Of a DNA stretch of 14,755 bases, positions 4,761 through 14,729 are shown piece after piece. The stretch is taken from the NCBI GenBank assembly GCA_018064305.1, contig JAGHVP010000090.1, positions 1 through 14,755 of the forward strand, read 5' to 3'. Each line of letters opens with the position of its first letter. Position 1 is the stretch's first letter. This DNA comes from Candidatus Equibacterium intestinale (GTDB taxonomy: Bacteria; Bacteroidota; Bacteroidia; Bacteroidales; UBA932). A program made the position numbers and the translations under genes. The notes beneath the pieces were generated by a model. That model ran no database searches. It saw only the letters and a list, made by a program, of their open reading frames with translations, and was not told the DNA's origin.

Positions 4761-6542
4761 CTACCAGCCGGGGTTCTGGTAATCCTGGCCGAGGGTGGTC
4801 TTGAGCTTCTCTATCTCTGCCTCGTCGAAGGGGAAGAGGAGATACTTGTCATCACCCTTGTTCACACGTTTGTCAAATGCGAAGCGTTCGTACTTGAAAG
4901 TGCCGTCGCTGTTCTTTGTGATGCGCATGCCTGTCATCTGCTCTTCGGTCTGGTCGATGATCTTCCAGCGGCGGACATCGAAGAAGCGGATGTTCTCGAA
5001 GCAGAGCTCTACGCGGCGCTCGTTGCGGATGCGGAGGCGGAGCTGGTCCTGGGTAAGTGTCTCGGGCAGGTTGGGCATGCCGGCGCGGTGGCGCACGGTG
5101 TTGACAGCCTCGATGGCCTCGTCAAGATGTCCTGCTTCGCAGGCAGCCTCAGCAAGGTTGAGATACATCTCTGCAAGACGCGCGGGCTGAACCCTTCCGT
5201 CGAGAGTCTGGTTCTCGTTTGACTGAGGATGGTTGTACTTGCGCAGATAGTAGCCTGTACGGGTGTTTGACACCAGGATGGGGCTCTCGGATATTGCGCA
5301 GTTGCCGCCGTCGTAGGTCCATACCTGGAGCTTTTCGGCCTTGTCGGGATACCTGTAGCAACCGTTGTAATATACAGTGGCATAGAAGCGCGGGTCGCGG
5401 TTCTCGTAGGGATTCTCGGGGTCGTAGAGCTTGTTGTTCTTGTTGTAGTTGGGCACAAGGTGCTGGTCGTCGAGATAAGGCTTCTCAAGGTTCAGGATAG
5501 GCTCGCCGTCGATAGTCTCGAAGCTGTCTACAAACTCCTGGGTGGGGCATACGCCGCAGTTGACCTGACCTTCGGTGATAGGCAGACCGTTCTGCTGCCA
5601 CATATTCAATGTATATACTTTGGAAAGGATTGTCTCCTGATCAACCGTACGTGCAAAGTCACCGCTGGGATAGATGTGGTAATACTCGTATGCATTCTGT
5701 GCTTCAGACTGGTCAGGATTTATATCAAACAACTGGTGATTGTGGATCATAAGCTGATGGAGGGCTTCGGCGCATATCTCGTATGCATAGTCCCATGTGT
5801 ACTTGCTGCCTTCCTCGTAATAGAGTGGACTGGCAGCATAGAGGGCCGTACGTGCCTTGAGCACCCAGGCGAAACCTCTGTTGACAACACCTTGGTCATT
5901 TGCGCCGAGCTGCCAGCGGAAACCGTTGACCGATGACTCGCATTCGGGAGTTTCAAGGGCTGTGTCAAGTTCTTTGATGATATAGTCTGCAAGCTCTTCG
6001 GTGGTTGCCATGTGGTCCTGTGTGAAATCGTGGGTCAGTGAATAGAACTCGTCCATAATCACTGCGTGGCCCAGATACTTCATGAGTGTGAGGTGGTCCC
6101 ATGCACGGTATACATGGCATTTTGCAATCCAGTATTCAAGCTCTTCCTGATCAAGACCCAGATAGTTTATCTTCTGGTAGTTCTCGAGGAAGAAGTTGCA
6201 GGTACGGATATCGCTGTAGAGGCCTGCGTAGTCCAGTTTGAGAGGGAACTCGTCGGCCACGAAATCCTTTGAATACCAGTCGTAGTAGGTAGAAGTGGAG
6301 CGGTCTCTCACATTCTGTCCTTCATCACAATAGTTTGCGTATGAGAAGCCTCCTCCCCATTCAGAGCTGGTGACAAGGTCCAGATAAGACTTGGTATAGT
6401 TATACTTTGTCCATACAAGATCTATATCGACATATCCGAAGGGCTCGGGGTCAAGAAGATTTCCGCATGAAGGCAGCACGCTTGCTGCCATGAGGATTGT
6501 CAAAAGGAATCTATATGCTTTTTTCATGGTTCTTCTCTTCAT
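4761..6542 (-). CDS. SusD-like surface lipoprotein (second pair)
   Basis: This RagB/SusD-family nutrient-binding lipoprotein is 593 residues, within the family range. It has a lipoprotein signal with lipobox LPSC (Cys26), so the mature protein should be lipid-anchored on the cell surface over its SusC partner. The N-terminal SusD region includes YSDIRTCNFFLENYQKI (about 109-125) and KCHVYRAWDHLTLMKYLG (141-158). The C-terminal RagB/SusD domain includes LAEMYLNLAEAACEAG and NERRVELCFENIRFFDVRRW (507-526), and the protein ends in the typical QNPGW. A Cys-Gly-Val-Cys precedes PTQEFVDSFETIDG (329-346). The ATG at 6540-6542 directly abuts the stop of the SusC-like gene (TAAATG). A second ATG at 6525-6527, after the purine-rich AAGAGAAGA, is an equally good start. 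The substrate cannot be inferred. Confidence 0.95.
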   Translation of the reverse strand: MKRRTMKKAYRFLLTILMAASVLPSCGNLLDPEPFGYVDIDLVWTKYNYTKSYLDLVTSSEWGGGFSYANYCDEGQNVRDRSTSTYYDWYSKDFVADEFPLKLDYAGLYSDIRTCNFFLENYQKINYLGLDQEELEYWIAKCHVYRAWDHLTLMKYLGHAVIMDEFYSLTHDFTQDHMATTEELADYIIKELDTALETPECESSVNGFRWQLGANDQGVVNRGFAWVLKARTALYAASPLYYEEGSKYTWDYAYEICAEALHQLMIHNHQLFDINPDQSEAQNAYEYYHIYPSGDFARTVDQETILSKVYTLNMWQQNGLPITEGQVNCGVCPTQEFVDSFETIDGEPILNLEKPYLDDQHLVPNYNKNNKLYDPENPYENRDPRFYATVYYNGCYRYPDKAEKLQVWTYDGGNCAISESPILVSNTRTGYYLRKYNHPQSNENQTLDGRVQPARLAEMYLNLAEAACEAGHLDEAIEAVNTVRHRAGMPNLPETLTQDQLRLRIRNERRVELCFENIRFFDVRRWKIIDQTEEQMTGMRITKNSDGTFKYERFAFDKRVNKGDDKYLLFPFDEAEIEKLKTTLGQDYQNPGW

Positions 6543-9500
6543 TTAGAATGTGATACTTACACCTGCATTATAACATTTGTAGGGCTGGAACATGCCCATT
6601 GTGCGGACCTCGGGGTCGACCTGCTTTGAAGGGAGGCGGTCCCATGTGGCGAGGTTCTGGCCGGAGAGAGAGAGTCGGATGTCCTGCACGCCCAGCTTCT
6701 GTACGGCCTTCATGGGGAATGTGTATGCAAGCTCTACGTTGCGGAGCTTGAGGTAGCTGCCGTCGGCAACCCAGTAGTCGTTGTTCTGGTGGCTTGGCGA
6801 CATCTTGGTGGCAAGTGCGGGAGCGTCGATAAGCTCGCCTGCGGCATATTTCTCTGCTGTCCATGCGTTCTTGTGCATGTCCATGTAGAAGCCGTCCCAG
6901 TTGCAGCCGTATGAGAACTGGTCACCTATTACGGCACATACGTGAGTGGCACCTGTAAACAGGGCGTTCAGCTCGAGGTTCTTGAACTTTATGCCTGCGT
7001 TGAATGTGAAATACTGCTCGGGCATCGAAGGATATTTGAAGAAATCCTTGTCTTTTGCGTCGATCTTGCCGTCTTCGTTGAGGTCTTTGTAGATGAAGTC
7101 ACCGGGACGGATAGTGCCGAGGGCGGTGTAGTCGAGGCCGCTGTTCTCAATCTCTTCCTGAGAGTTGTAGAGACCGTTGCCTGTGGTGCTTGCCTCGTAG
7201 TCGATGCGATAGCCCATGATGGCGCCTACCGGCTGTCCCTGAATGAGATAGCGGTTGTAGTAGTCTTCATCTTTGGGAACCTCTGCGCTGTAGAGCACCA
7301 TATTGTTGTTGTTGGTGAATGTTCCGCCCAGGTTGACTGTCCAGTCTTTGTTGATCTTGCCGATGTAGTTTACGCCAAGTTCGTATCCCTGGTTCTCAAG
7401 CTTGCCGATGTTGGCATAAGGGTAGTTGCCGAGGGCGATACCCTGGTACATGGGAATCAGGCTGGTTCCGTTCACATAGCAGTTGTCTACATTCTCCTTG
7501 AACACTGAAGCTGTGAGGTTCAGTGAGTTCCAGAGTGTGATGTCTGCACCCGCCTCTCTGCTGCGGATGAACTCGGGCTCGATGTTGGGGTTGCCGATTG
7601 CACCTGTGTTCCATGAACCGTAAGAAACGGCCGACATGTATGAGAAACGGTCCTGGTTGAACCTGTCTCGTGCAGTGATGCCGTATTCTCCGCGGAGCTT
7701 GAAATAGGTGAGGAAGTCGGAGTGCTTGAGGAACTCTTCGTTCGATGCAACCCATCCCAGACCTACCGCAGGGGTGAAGAAGAAGCGGTTGTCGGGATCG
7801 AAGTCTCCTGAACCTGAATATCCGAGCGAAAGGTTAGCCAGATATTTGTCTTTGTAAGAGTAGGCACCGTAGAGGCCGAAGTTTTCGGTACGGTAGGGAA
7901 CGCTGGTCTTACTTCCGATATCACGTGTGATTTCTTCGCGGTAGTCTCCGTAGGCGAATGCATTGATGCCGTGGTCGCCGAACTTGTGGTTGTAGTAGAG
8001 CCTTGCGAAGTAGTCGTAGCTGTAGCAGAATGTGTATGTCTTCGAGAAGCGGGCATTGGTGGCAAGATATCCGCCATACTGCTCGAATTCCTGCATAGAG
8101 CCATCTGTAGCCACATACATCGTGTAGTTGCGTGAATAGTCGATGTTCTTTGTTCCGCCGCCCTTGTACACGAATGCGGCCTCGGCCTTGAGCCCTTCGG
8201 CAATCATGTAGAGGTCGAAGTTGACCTTGGTGTCCATGTGGATGAAGGTCGAATATGCGTTTGCATAGCCAGACATCGCCATCTCACCGTAAGGGTTGAT
8301 GGGATACTGTGCACCGTAGAGACCGGCCATTGTGGCGTTCTGGCTGAACACGGGATATCCACCGACGTTGTATCCCTCTACGTATGTCCCTTCGGGCATT
8401 GTCATATACCTCATTGTGGGGGCATATACGAGGATGTGCTGGTAGAAGTCGGCGTTGTCGATACGGTAGCTCATATTCGCTGCTGTACCCAGACCGTTCT
8501 CGATCTTGAAGTCGCTCCTGAGGGTGAACTGTACAGATATGAAGTGATTGAGTTTTGCATCGAGGTTCGATGCCAGGTGGAAGTAGTTGCACTCGCTGGC
8601 TCCGATCTTATATCCGGGGTTAGCTCCCTCGGGGATGTTGTAGAGAGGGTTGGTGTGGGTGTAGCCGAGGTTGGCCATGTAATGGACATTCTCGGAACCA
8701 CCGCCGATCTGCAGGAATGCACGGTCCATCTGTGAGAAGGGCTTCAGGTATTCGTTGTACCAGTCGCGGTTCTCGGTCTTCATCCATGCCATCTCCTCTT
8801 CGGTAAAGATGGGCTTGAGGCCGTCGTTGATGGCTGCCTGGTTGCGCATCATTGCATGGTCGTATGAACTGTAGGGAACGTATCTTTCTGTTGAGGGCTG
8901 GCGCAGTGTATGGTCGTAGCTTACTGTCACGCGGGGTTCTCCCTGGTGACCGCGCTTTGTGGTGATGTTGAGCACACCGTCGCTGGCACCGATACCGAAT
9001 ATCGCCTGGGTGGCGGCGTCACGGAGTACTGTGACAGATTCGATTTCCCTGGGGTTCAGGAAAGAGAAGCCGTATGCATCGAAATCAGAGCTCTTGTACA
9101 TCACACCGTCGATGATAAGAGTGTATCCGGGATAACCGAGGCTCTGGTTGTTGTTGTAGTTGATAGAGTGTGCACCACGGATGTTGAATGTCATGTTCTT
9201 TACAGATGTGACTGTACTGAGGACATTCATACAGGGGTTGCCGTTCAGCTCCTGTGCCTCGAGGCCGAGGAGACGGCCCACGAGCGACTCGTCGAAACGG
9301 AGTGTGGGGCTGCGCTGCAGTTCTTTTCCGCTTGCTGTCGAGACAGAGCCTGTGATGTCGTTGCGGCGTACTTCAAAGAAACCGATGTTAACCATTTCGT
9401 CGGCCTTTGCAGAGTCGTATTCCATATCAATGGCACTCTCGCTGTCCATGATTTCGCTGATGCGGATCCATTTGTCTTTGTATCCAGTGGCGATTACTTT

Positions 9501-9740
9501 CACCATGTGGCTTCCGTCAGTTATACGGAAGTCGAATGAACCGTCGCGGTTGGTGAGATACTCGTTGTCTTCGTTCTCAGTCACCACCAGTGCGTTGTAG
9601 ATGGGCTGGCCGAACTCGTCAAGCACCTTGCCCTTGATGTTCAGAATCAGGTCGTCCTGAGCCTTCAGGCTGGTAAACCCTGCTGCCAGCAGTGCTGCAG
9701 ACAATATATATTTAGCAAGTTTCATATTCTTCATAATCAT
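6543..9740 (-). CDS. SusC-like TonB-dependent transporter (second pair)
   Basis: This 1065-residue SusC/RagA-family outer-membrane transporter is predicted to import the ligand captured by its SusD partner using TonB energy. A signal peptide ends near SLKA (27). A carboxypeptidase-regulatory-like beta domain follows (about 32-107, IKGKVLDEFGQPIYNALVV). The plug spans about 114-264, with RNDITGSVSTASG, NIRGAHS and IIDGVMY, and the 22-strand barrel covers the rest, ending NAGVSITF with a terminal aromatic. An EF-hand-like loop DLNEDGKIDAKD lies near residue 885, as in many SusC proteins. There is no N-terminal STN domain, so it is not a sigma-factor-linked transducer. The plug is divergent: the usual GSRGANGV is GIGASDGV, and no clear TonB box precedes the plug. 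Starts at 9740, 9734 and 9725 are all possible. It lies 9 bases after the previous SusD gene. Confidence 0.95.
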   Translation of the reverse strand: MIMKNMKLAKYILSAALLAAGFTSLKAQDDLILNIKGKVLDEFGQPIYNALVVTENEDNEYLTNRDGSFDFRITDGSHMVKVIATGYKDKWIRISEIMDSESAIDMEYDSAKADEMVNIGFFEVRRNDITGSVSTASGKELQRSPTLRFDESLVGRLLGLEAQELNGNPCMNVLSTVTSVKNMTFNIRGAHSINYNNNQSLGYPGYTLIIDGVMYKSSDFDAYGFSFLNPREIESVTVLRDAATQAIFGIGASDGVLNITTKRGHQGEPRVTVSYDHTLRQPSTERYVPYSSYDHAMMRNQAAINDGLKPIFTEEEMAWMKTENRDWYNEYLKPFSQMDRAFLQIGGGSENVHYMANLGYTHTNPLYNIPEGANPGYKIGASECNYFHLASNLDAKLNHFISVQFTLRSDFKIENGLGTAANMSYRIDNADFYQHILVYAPTMRYMTMPEGTYVEGYNVGGYPVFSQNATMAGLYGAQYPINPYGEMAMSGYANAYSTFIHMDTKVNFDLYMIAEGLKAEAAFVYKGGGTKNIDYSRNYTMYVATDGSMQEFEQYGGYLATNARFSKTYTFCYSYDYFARLYYNHKFGDHGINAFAYGDYREEITRDIGSKTSVPYRTENFGLYGAYSYKDKYLANLSLGYSGSGDFDPDNRFFFTPAVGLGWVASNEEFLKHSDFLTYFKLRGEYGITARDRFNQDRFSYMSAVSYGSWNTGAIGNPNIEPEFIRSREAGADITLWNSLNLTASVFKENVDNCYVNGTSLIPMYQGIALGNYPYANIGKLENQGYELGVNYIGKINKDWTVNLGGTFTNNNNMVLYSAEVPKDEDYYNRYLIQGQPVGAIMGYRIDYEASTTGNGLYNSQEEIENSGLDYTALGTIRPGDFIYKDLNEDGKIDAKDKDFFKYPSMPEQYFTFNAGIKFKNLELNALFTGATHVCAVIGDQFSYGCNWDGFYMDMHKNAWTAEKYAAGELIDAPALATKMSPSHQNNDYWVADGSYLKLRNVELAYTFPMKAVQKLGVQDIRLSLSGQNLATWDRLPSKQVDPEVRTMGMFQPYKCYNAGVSITF

Positions 9741-9749
9741 ATTAGAGGT

Positions 9750-11564
9750 TTACCATCCGGGATTCTGCATATCTTCACCTGTGATGTTGAGAAGCATTGA
9801 AGCCTCGGTCTTGGGGATGGGAAGCAGCTTGCACTTGGCTTCATATCCGAAGCGTTCGCTGTCACGGACAGGGACACGCTTGTAGTAGAATACAGTGCTG
9901 TCGGAGTTGTAGGTGATGTCCACGCCGGTGAAGTATCTGTTCTCGGCGCTCATGTCCTCGTCTGCCTTGTGCCAGCGGCGTACGTCGAAGTAGCGGTTTT
10001 CTCCGCATGACAGCTCTACGCGGCGCTCGTTCTTGATGCGGAGCAGGAGCATATCCTTTGAAAGGCCCTGCGGAAGGGCTGGCATGCTCACGCGGTCGCG
10101 CACTTCGTTGACTGCTGCGTAGGCTTCCTGGGTGTGACCGCTCTGCGCTGCGCACTCGGCCAGGTTGAGCAGCAGCTCTGAAAGGGTGTACTGCTTGTAT
10201 GAAACGCTTGCAAGAGGTGAGTTGGCCGCGCTGTTGGGCGGAACGGTCTTGCAATAGTAATAACCTGTGCGTGAGTGGGTCTTGTCTGATGTGGTGGTGC
10301 TGCGCGCATTCAATCCTGTAGCAGTAACATCTATCACACGCTCCTTGTCCCAGGTATATGTGCTGCCATGGTGCAGGACTACCTGGTCCAGACGGGGATC
10401 TCGGTTTTCGTAGGGATCCTGGTCGTTGTAGAGCTTGTTCTCAGGGTTGAAGTTAGGCTGGAGATGTTTCTCATCCTTGTAGGGATTTGCCAGGTCGAGC
10501 ACGGGCACACCGTCGATGGTCTCGAAGCAGTCGACAAGCTCCTGGGTGGGGCAGGTACCGCATGCGGTGGTGTTGATAAGGTCAGACCCGACATAGTTGA
10601 TGCCGCAGATCTGAGTTCCTGTGTTGTTGTGGCAGTAGATGGTCTCCTTGTCTGTGGGGGCTGACGTATAGGTCATTGTGGTGCAGTAATACTGGCGGTA
10701 TGCTGCAGCCGAGCTCTTTCCGTAAACCTTCTCGCGGGTGCAGGTGGTGAAGAGCTCATATCCGTTGGCCTTGAGGGAGTCAACCGCATTCTTTGTGTAC
10801 TGATATGCAGTCTCCCAGAGATCGGCCTTGTTGTCGGGATTGTACAGGGGGCTTGCCGCCATCATCGTCACTGTAGACTGGAGGGCGACTGCAAGAGCCT
10901 TGTGGGTACGCATTGCATCTGTGCCGAGCTTGGTGCGCCAGGGAAGGTTCTGTGAGTCCATACCGATCTGGAGATCATCCATTATGAACTTCACATATTC
11001 ATCTACTGTAGCGCGGTGGACTTTATCGTATTTAGTGTTGGCATCTGCCACATAATCGAGGATGGGCAGAGGTCCGTACCATTTGAAAAGTTCTGTCATG
11101 TAATATGCGCGCAGCACGTGTGCCTCTGCATAGAACCTGTCGCGGATATCGTCCGACTCGCATTTTGCGTAATAGCTGCCGTCGTCGTTCTTCAAGGTTA
11201 TTTTCTCAAGAAACTGGTTGATGTAGCGTATTTTCTGCAGGTAAGAGGCATAGTAACTGTTGAGAGGATGGCTCTCTGCGCTGTAGTTGCCTGAATACAT
11301 GAACTGTGCGATACCGCCCTGGCCGTCGTTAGATGACCAGCCGTCGTCGGTGAATGCGAACAGGGGCTCTCCGTATTCGAAACCTTTTACCGGAATTCCA
11401 ATGTAGCATACGTTGAGTGCGCCCTCTACATTGTTTTCATCGCTCCAGATCATTGCGTAGGTGATGCTTCCGTCATCATCCATCTGAAGCCAGTCGCTTA
11501 CTGCCTTGCAGGATGTGCAGGCAAGCATGGCAATCAAGAAATAGATCAGTGTATATTTTTTCAT
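9750..11564 (-). CDS. SusD-like surface lipoprotein (first pair)
   Basis: This is a 604-residue RagB/SusD lipoprotein. The signal peptide MKKYTLIYFLIAMLACTSCK contains two possible lipidated cysteines, Cys16 (MLAC) and Cys19 (CTSC); both would give a surface lipoprotein. Hallmarks are YLQKIRYINQFLEKI (about 108-122), RFYAEAHVLRAYYMTELFKW (143-162), LNLAECAAQSG, NERRVELSCGENRYFDVRRW (512-531) and the terminal QNPGW. The stretch CGTCPTQELVDCFETIDG (335-352) and the following DPYENRDPR closely match the other SusD-like protein, so the two pairs look like old duplicates. It starts 12 bases after the stop of its SusC partner and ends 9 bases before the second SusC-like gene. Its role is ligand capture at the cell surface; the ligand is unknown. 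Confidence 0.95.
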   Translation of the reverse strand: MKKYTLIYFLIAMLACTSCKAVSDWLQMDDDGSITYAMIWSDENNVEGALNVCYIGIPVKGFEYGEPLFAFTDDGWSSNDGQGGIAQFMYSGNYSAESHPLNSYYASYLQKIRYINQFLEKITLKNDDGSYYAKCESDDIRDRFYAEAHVLRAYYMTELFKWYGPLPILDYVADANTKYDKVHRATVDEYVKFIMDDLQIGMDSQNLPWRTKLGTDAMRTHKALAVALQSTVTMMAASPLYNPDNKADLWETAYQYTKNAVDSLKANGYELFTTCTREKVYGKSSAAAYRQYYCTTMTYTSAPTDKETIYCHNNTGTQICGINYVGSDLINTTACGTCPTQELVDCFETIDGVPVLDLANPYKDEKHLQPNFNPENKLYNDQDPYENRDPRLDQVVLHHGSTYTWDKERVIDVTATGLNARSTTTSDKTHSRTGYYYCKTVPPNSAANSPLASVSYKQYTLSELLLNLAECAAQSGHTQEAYAAVNEVRDRVSMPALPQGLSKDMLLLRIKNERRVELSCGENRYFDVRRWHKADEDMSAENRYFTGVDITYNSDSTVFYYKRVPVRDSERFGYEAKCKLLPIPKTEASMLLNITGEDMQNPGW

Positions 11565-11576
11565 GGCTGTATCCTG

Positions 11577-14500
11577 TTAGAATTTGACGTTCAGACCGAT
11601 TGAGTATGTCCTGTTAAGAGGGTACGATACGCTTGTACCGTCTGTTTCGGCATCCACGGCCTTCACCCTCTGTGCATCGATGATGAAGATGTTGTTACCG
11701 TAGATGAACAGGCTTGCACCCGAGATGCCGAGCGACTTGATGATCGGGGCGTCGTTGGGGATAGAGTATGCAATCTGCACGTTCTTCAGACGCAGGTACG
11801 ACCTGTTGTTGATGAAGAACGAGTTCTGGCAGTAGCTCGGGCCTGAGATTGTACTGAGGGCGGGATAAGAGATCTTTTCGCCGTTCTCGTAGCGCTCCTT
11901 GGTCCAGGCGTTGAGGTGGTAGTCGGTGTATGAACCCACGATACCCTGCTCTGTGACACCGAGTCCCTGGCGGTATGCAGATACTTTAGTCATACCGTTG
12001 AACTGTGTCGAGATAGCAACGCGTCTGAACTTGGCCTCGACATTGAATCCGAACACACCTACAGGAAGCTTGCTGTTGCCGATGGGGCAGAGGTCACGGT
12101 TGTTGATCTTGCCGTCGCCGTTGGCGTCCTTGTATTTGAAGTCACCAAGGCGGGGGGTTCCGATGTCGTATGCTCCGGTTGCCCATTCGAGCTCTTCAGG
12201 AGTGTTGATGTAGCCGTTGCCGTTGCTGTAGTCGATTTCGTAGCCCCAGCACTGTCCTGCCACGAATCCTTCTGTGCGCTTGCGGTAGAGGTATGACTCG
12301 TCGAGCTCTGCCTCGTCGCAGTAGAGGATTGTGTTCTTTGCATGTGAATACTGGCCGCTCACATCAAGCATGAATTTGTCGCTGAATTTGTGGCTCCAGC
12401 CGAACTCGAATTCGAAACCACGGTTGATGGTGTGACCGATGTTGAGCTTGGGCAGGTCAGCTGAAGAGATACCGCCTATCAAAGGCACTGACTGGGGGAC
12501 ATATACGCGGTTCTTGCACTCCTCGAAGAATACATCCAGCTGAGTGTGGAAATCCTCGAGGAAGTCGAACTCGATTGCGTAATTCTGCTTCAGGACTTTC
12601 TCCCACTGTGCATTGGGGTTGCCCACATACATCTGGTAAACGCCGATGCCGTTGTTGAGAGAGGGGATTGCGCCGAGTCCGGCATTTGTGATCTGGGGAT
12701 AGAACAGGAAGCGTGAACCGAGGCGGTCGTTACCTACCAGACCCACGGATGCACGCAGTTTCAGGAGGTTTATCTTCTCGTTGTTCTTGAGGAACTCTTC
12801 GTTGCTGATAACCCAGCCTGCAGATGCTGCAGGGAAGAATCCGAAGCGGTTTTCGGGAGAGAACTGCTCAGAACCGTTGTAACCGAAGTCGAACTCTGCA
12901 AGGTAGCGCAGGTCGTAGTTCCATGTCACACGTCCTGATACTCCTGCGTAGCGGTAGGGAAGGTGGTCGCGGTCGAGCGCGCCGCCGTCACCGGGTTTGA
13001 TCTGAGTCTCGAGCTGCCAGAATGCCATTGCGCCGACTGTGTTCTTGCCGAACTGCTGGTCGTAGTTCATGATGAAGTGCAGCTGGAGCATCTGGTTTCC
13101 GTAGGGAGAACGGCTCATCTGCAGGGTCTCGTTCTGGTTTACGCGGGTACCGATATAGTATGATTTCTCTGCGGGGTTGGTGGCAACATTGAATGAATAT
13201 GCATCGTAGCTTGCCTGGCGGCCGTAGAGGTATGCACCGTCATCGTCGTTGTAGGCCACATTCGCCTTTGCTGTGAGACCTTTCAGAATCTTGTGGAGGT
13301 CGTATTCCACAGCCAGCTGTGAGTAGAGGTTGAACTCTGTATCGAATGTGTAACCTGTGCGGTTGATCTGTGCCCATGAAGAAGTGGAGTTTGTACCTTT
13401 GATTGCAACCACTTCACCTGCAGGAACTTTGTTACCATTCTTGTCGGTATATCCGGGAAGGGTCACAGGACCTGGGTTGGTGGGAGGAGTGTTCATGGCA
13501 GTGCTGAATATGTTGATTCCGCCTGCGGGCTCGCTCATCTTCTGGAAATATGTAGACAGTGTGACTGCAAGTTTCAAATCATCGGAGAGGTTGAAATCCA
13601 GGTTGTTACGGATAGTGTACCTGATCATGTGGAACTGGGCGTTGTAGCTCAGCTGCTCGCGTGAGAGGCTCTTCACGTTACCTGTCTGGTCCATGATGTT
13701 GGCGTTTGCGAAGTAGCGGGTCCTCTTCGAACCACCCTCGATGTTGAGTGATATACGCTCTGTAGGGGCGAATGTCTTGAAAGACTCTTTGTACATGTCG
13801 CGGTCGGGATAGAAGGCGTCGCCTGCCTGCTCGCGGTATTTAGCAATCATGTAGGGGCTGAATTCGGGTTCGTCACCATCGTTGATGCGGGCCTGGTTGC
13901 GGAGTGCGGCATGCTCCCATGAGTGGACCCTGGTCCAGGGGAAGTGCATTGACGCAACGCTGAATGTGGCCTGTGCGGTGAGGATGTTGCGTCCTGCTTC
14001 ACCACGGCGTGTGGTGATGAGGATAACGCCGTTCGCACCGCGTGAACCGAACACTGCAGTCGATGCGGCATCTTTCAGGATGGTCACAGATGCAACCTCG
14101 TTCACGTCAAGCATACCGAGGTTGTCGGCTGTTTCATCTGAAGGAACACCGTCGATGAGCAGCAGGGGCTTGCTGTTTGAAGAAGTACCCTGGCCGCGGA
14201 TATATATGTCCACCATATCGTTACCGGGCTGACCGCTGTTCTGGATAGTGGTGAGGCCCGTGACACGGCCGGCAAGTGCGTTGGCGAAGTTAGGAACCTG
14301 AGTCTCGATGAGCTGCTCGTTCTTTACGGTTCCAACCGCACCTGTCATTGTAACTTTTTTCTGATGACCGTAGGCAACAACAATCGACTCGTCGATGGCC
14401 TCGTTGTCTTCAACAAGCATTACTTTGATTTCTGCCCTTGAACCAACGGTAATGGTCTGGGTCTTGTAGCCCACGAAAGACACTTCAAGCACTGCATTTG

Positions 14501-14729
14501 CAGGCACTTTGGTGAGTGTGATGCGGCCATCGGCATCTGCAAAACCTCCGATCTGGGTTCCTTTCACAAGCACGTTGGCGCCTGGAATCGGACCGAGGTT
14601 ATCGGAAACGATTACAGTGATAGTACGTCCCTGGACATCTGTCTCTGTCACGGCGCGGCCCTGTACCGAAAGGCCGAGCAACATGATGAAGACTGCCAGG
14701 AATTTCAAAAGATTTGACTTGAATGGCAT
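11577..14729 (-). CDS. SusC-like TonB-dependent transporter (first pair)
   Basis: The preferred start is ATG at 14727-14729 (1050 residues), where a good signal peptide begins (MPFKSNLLKFLAVFIMLLGL, cleavage near GRA at 26). The frame stays open to a GTG at 14750 and to the window edge. Domains are a carboxypeptidase-regulatory-like domain (about 36-107, with PIPGANVLVKGT and SFVGYKTQTI), a TonB-box-like DESIVVAYG (113-121), a canonical plug to about 243 (NSGQPGNDMVDIYIRGQG, LLLIDGVP, VFGSRGANGVILITTRRG), and then the barrel ending SIGLNVKF. A calcium-loop-like DANGDGKINNRD lies near 867. There is no STN domain. It would be the first sus-type gene of the operon; the promoter lies outside the window. 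It is a standard SusC transporter, probably for an oligosaccharide or peptide, with no enzyme nearby to identify which. Confidence 0.95.
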   Translation of the reverse strand: MPFKSNLLKFLAVFIMLLGLSVQGRAVTETDVQGRTITVIVSDNLGPIPGANVLVKGTQIGGFADADGRITLTKVPANAVLEVSFVGYKTQTITVGSRAEIKVMLVEDNEAIDESIVVAYGHQKKVTMTGAVGTVKNEQLIETQVPNFANALAGRVTGLTTIQNSGQPGNDMVDIYIRGQGTSSNSKPLLLIDGVPSDETADNLGMLDVNEVASVTILKDAASTAVFGSRGANGVILITTRRGEAGRNILTAQATFSVASMHFPWTRVHSWEHAALRNQARINDGDEPEFSPYMIAKYREQAGDAFYPDRDMYKESFKTFAPTERISLNIEGGSKRTRYFANANIMDQTGNVKSLSREQLSYNAQFHMIRYTIRNNLDFNLSDDLKLAVTLSTYFQKMSEPAGGINIFSTAMNTPPTNPGPVTLPGYTDKNGNKVPAGEVVAIKGTNSTSSWAQINRTGYTFDTEFNLYSQLAVEYDLHKILKGLTAKANVAYNDDDGAYLYGRQASYDAYSFNVATNPAEKSYYIGTRVNQNETLQMSRSPYGNQMLQLHFIMNYDQQFGKNTVGAMAFWQLETQIKPGDGGALDRDHLPYRYAGVSGRVTWNYDLRYLAEFDFGYNGSEQFSPENRFGFFPAASAGWVISNEEFLKNNEKINLLKLRASVGLVGNDRLGSRFLFYPQITNAGLGAIPSLNNGIGVYQMYVGNPNAQWEKVLKQNYAIEFDFLEDFHTQLDVFFEECKNRVYVPQSVPLIGGISSADLPKLNIGHTINRGFEFEFGWSHKFSDKFMLDVSGQYSHAKNTILYCDEAELDESYLYRKRTEGFVAGQCWGYEIDYSNGNGYINTPEELEWATGAYDIGTPRLGDFKYKDANGDGKINNRDLCPIGNSKLPVGVFGFNVEAKFRRVAISTQFNGMTKVSAYRQGLGVTEQGIVGSYTDYHLNAWTKERYENGEKISYPALSTISGPSYCQNSFFINNRSYLRLKNVQIAYSIPNDAPIIKSLGISGASLFIYGNNIFIIDAQRVKAVDAETDGTSVSYPLNRTYSIGLNVKF

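Noticed and set aside
8910..9539. Long plus-strand open frame (209 codons) inside the second SusC-like gene; similar ones at 6942-7508, 8238-8735 and 5460-5936
   Set aside because: They lie antisense to clear SusC/SusD coding sequence, show no family motifs, have Val/Cys/His-rich composition typical of a reversed codon-biased gene, and have no promoter or start context.
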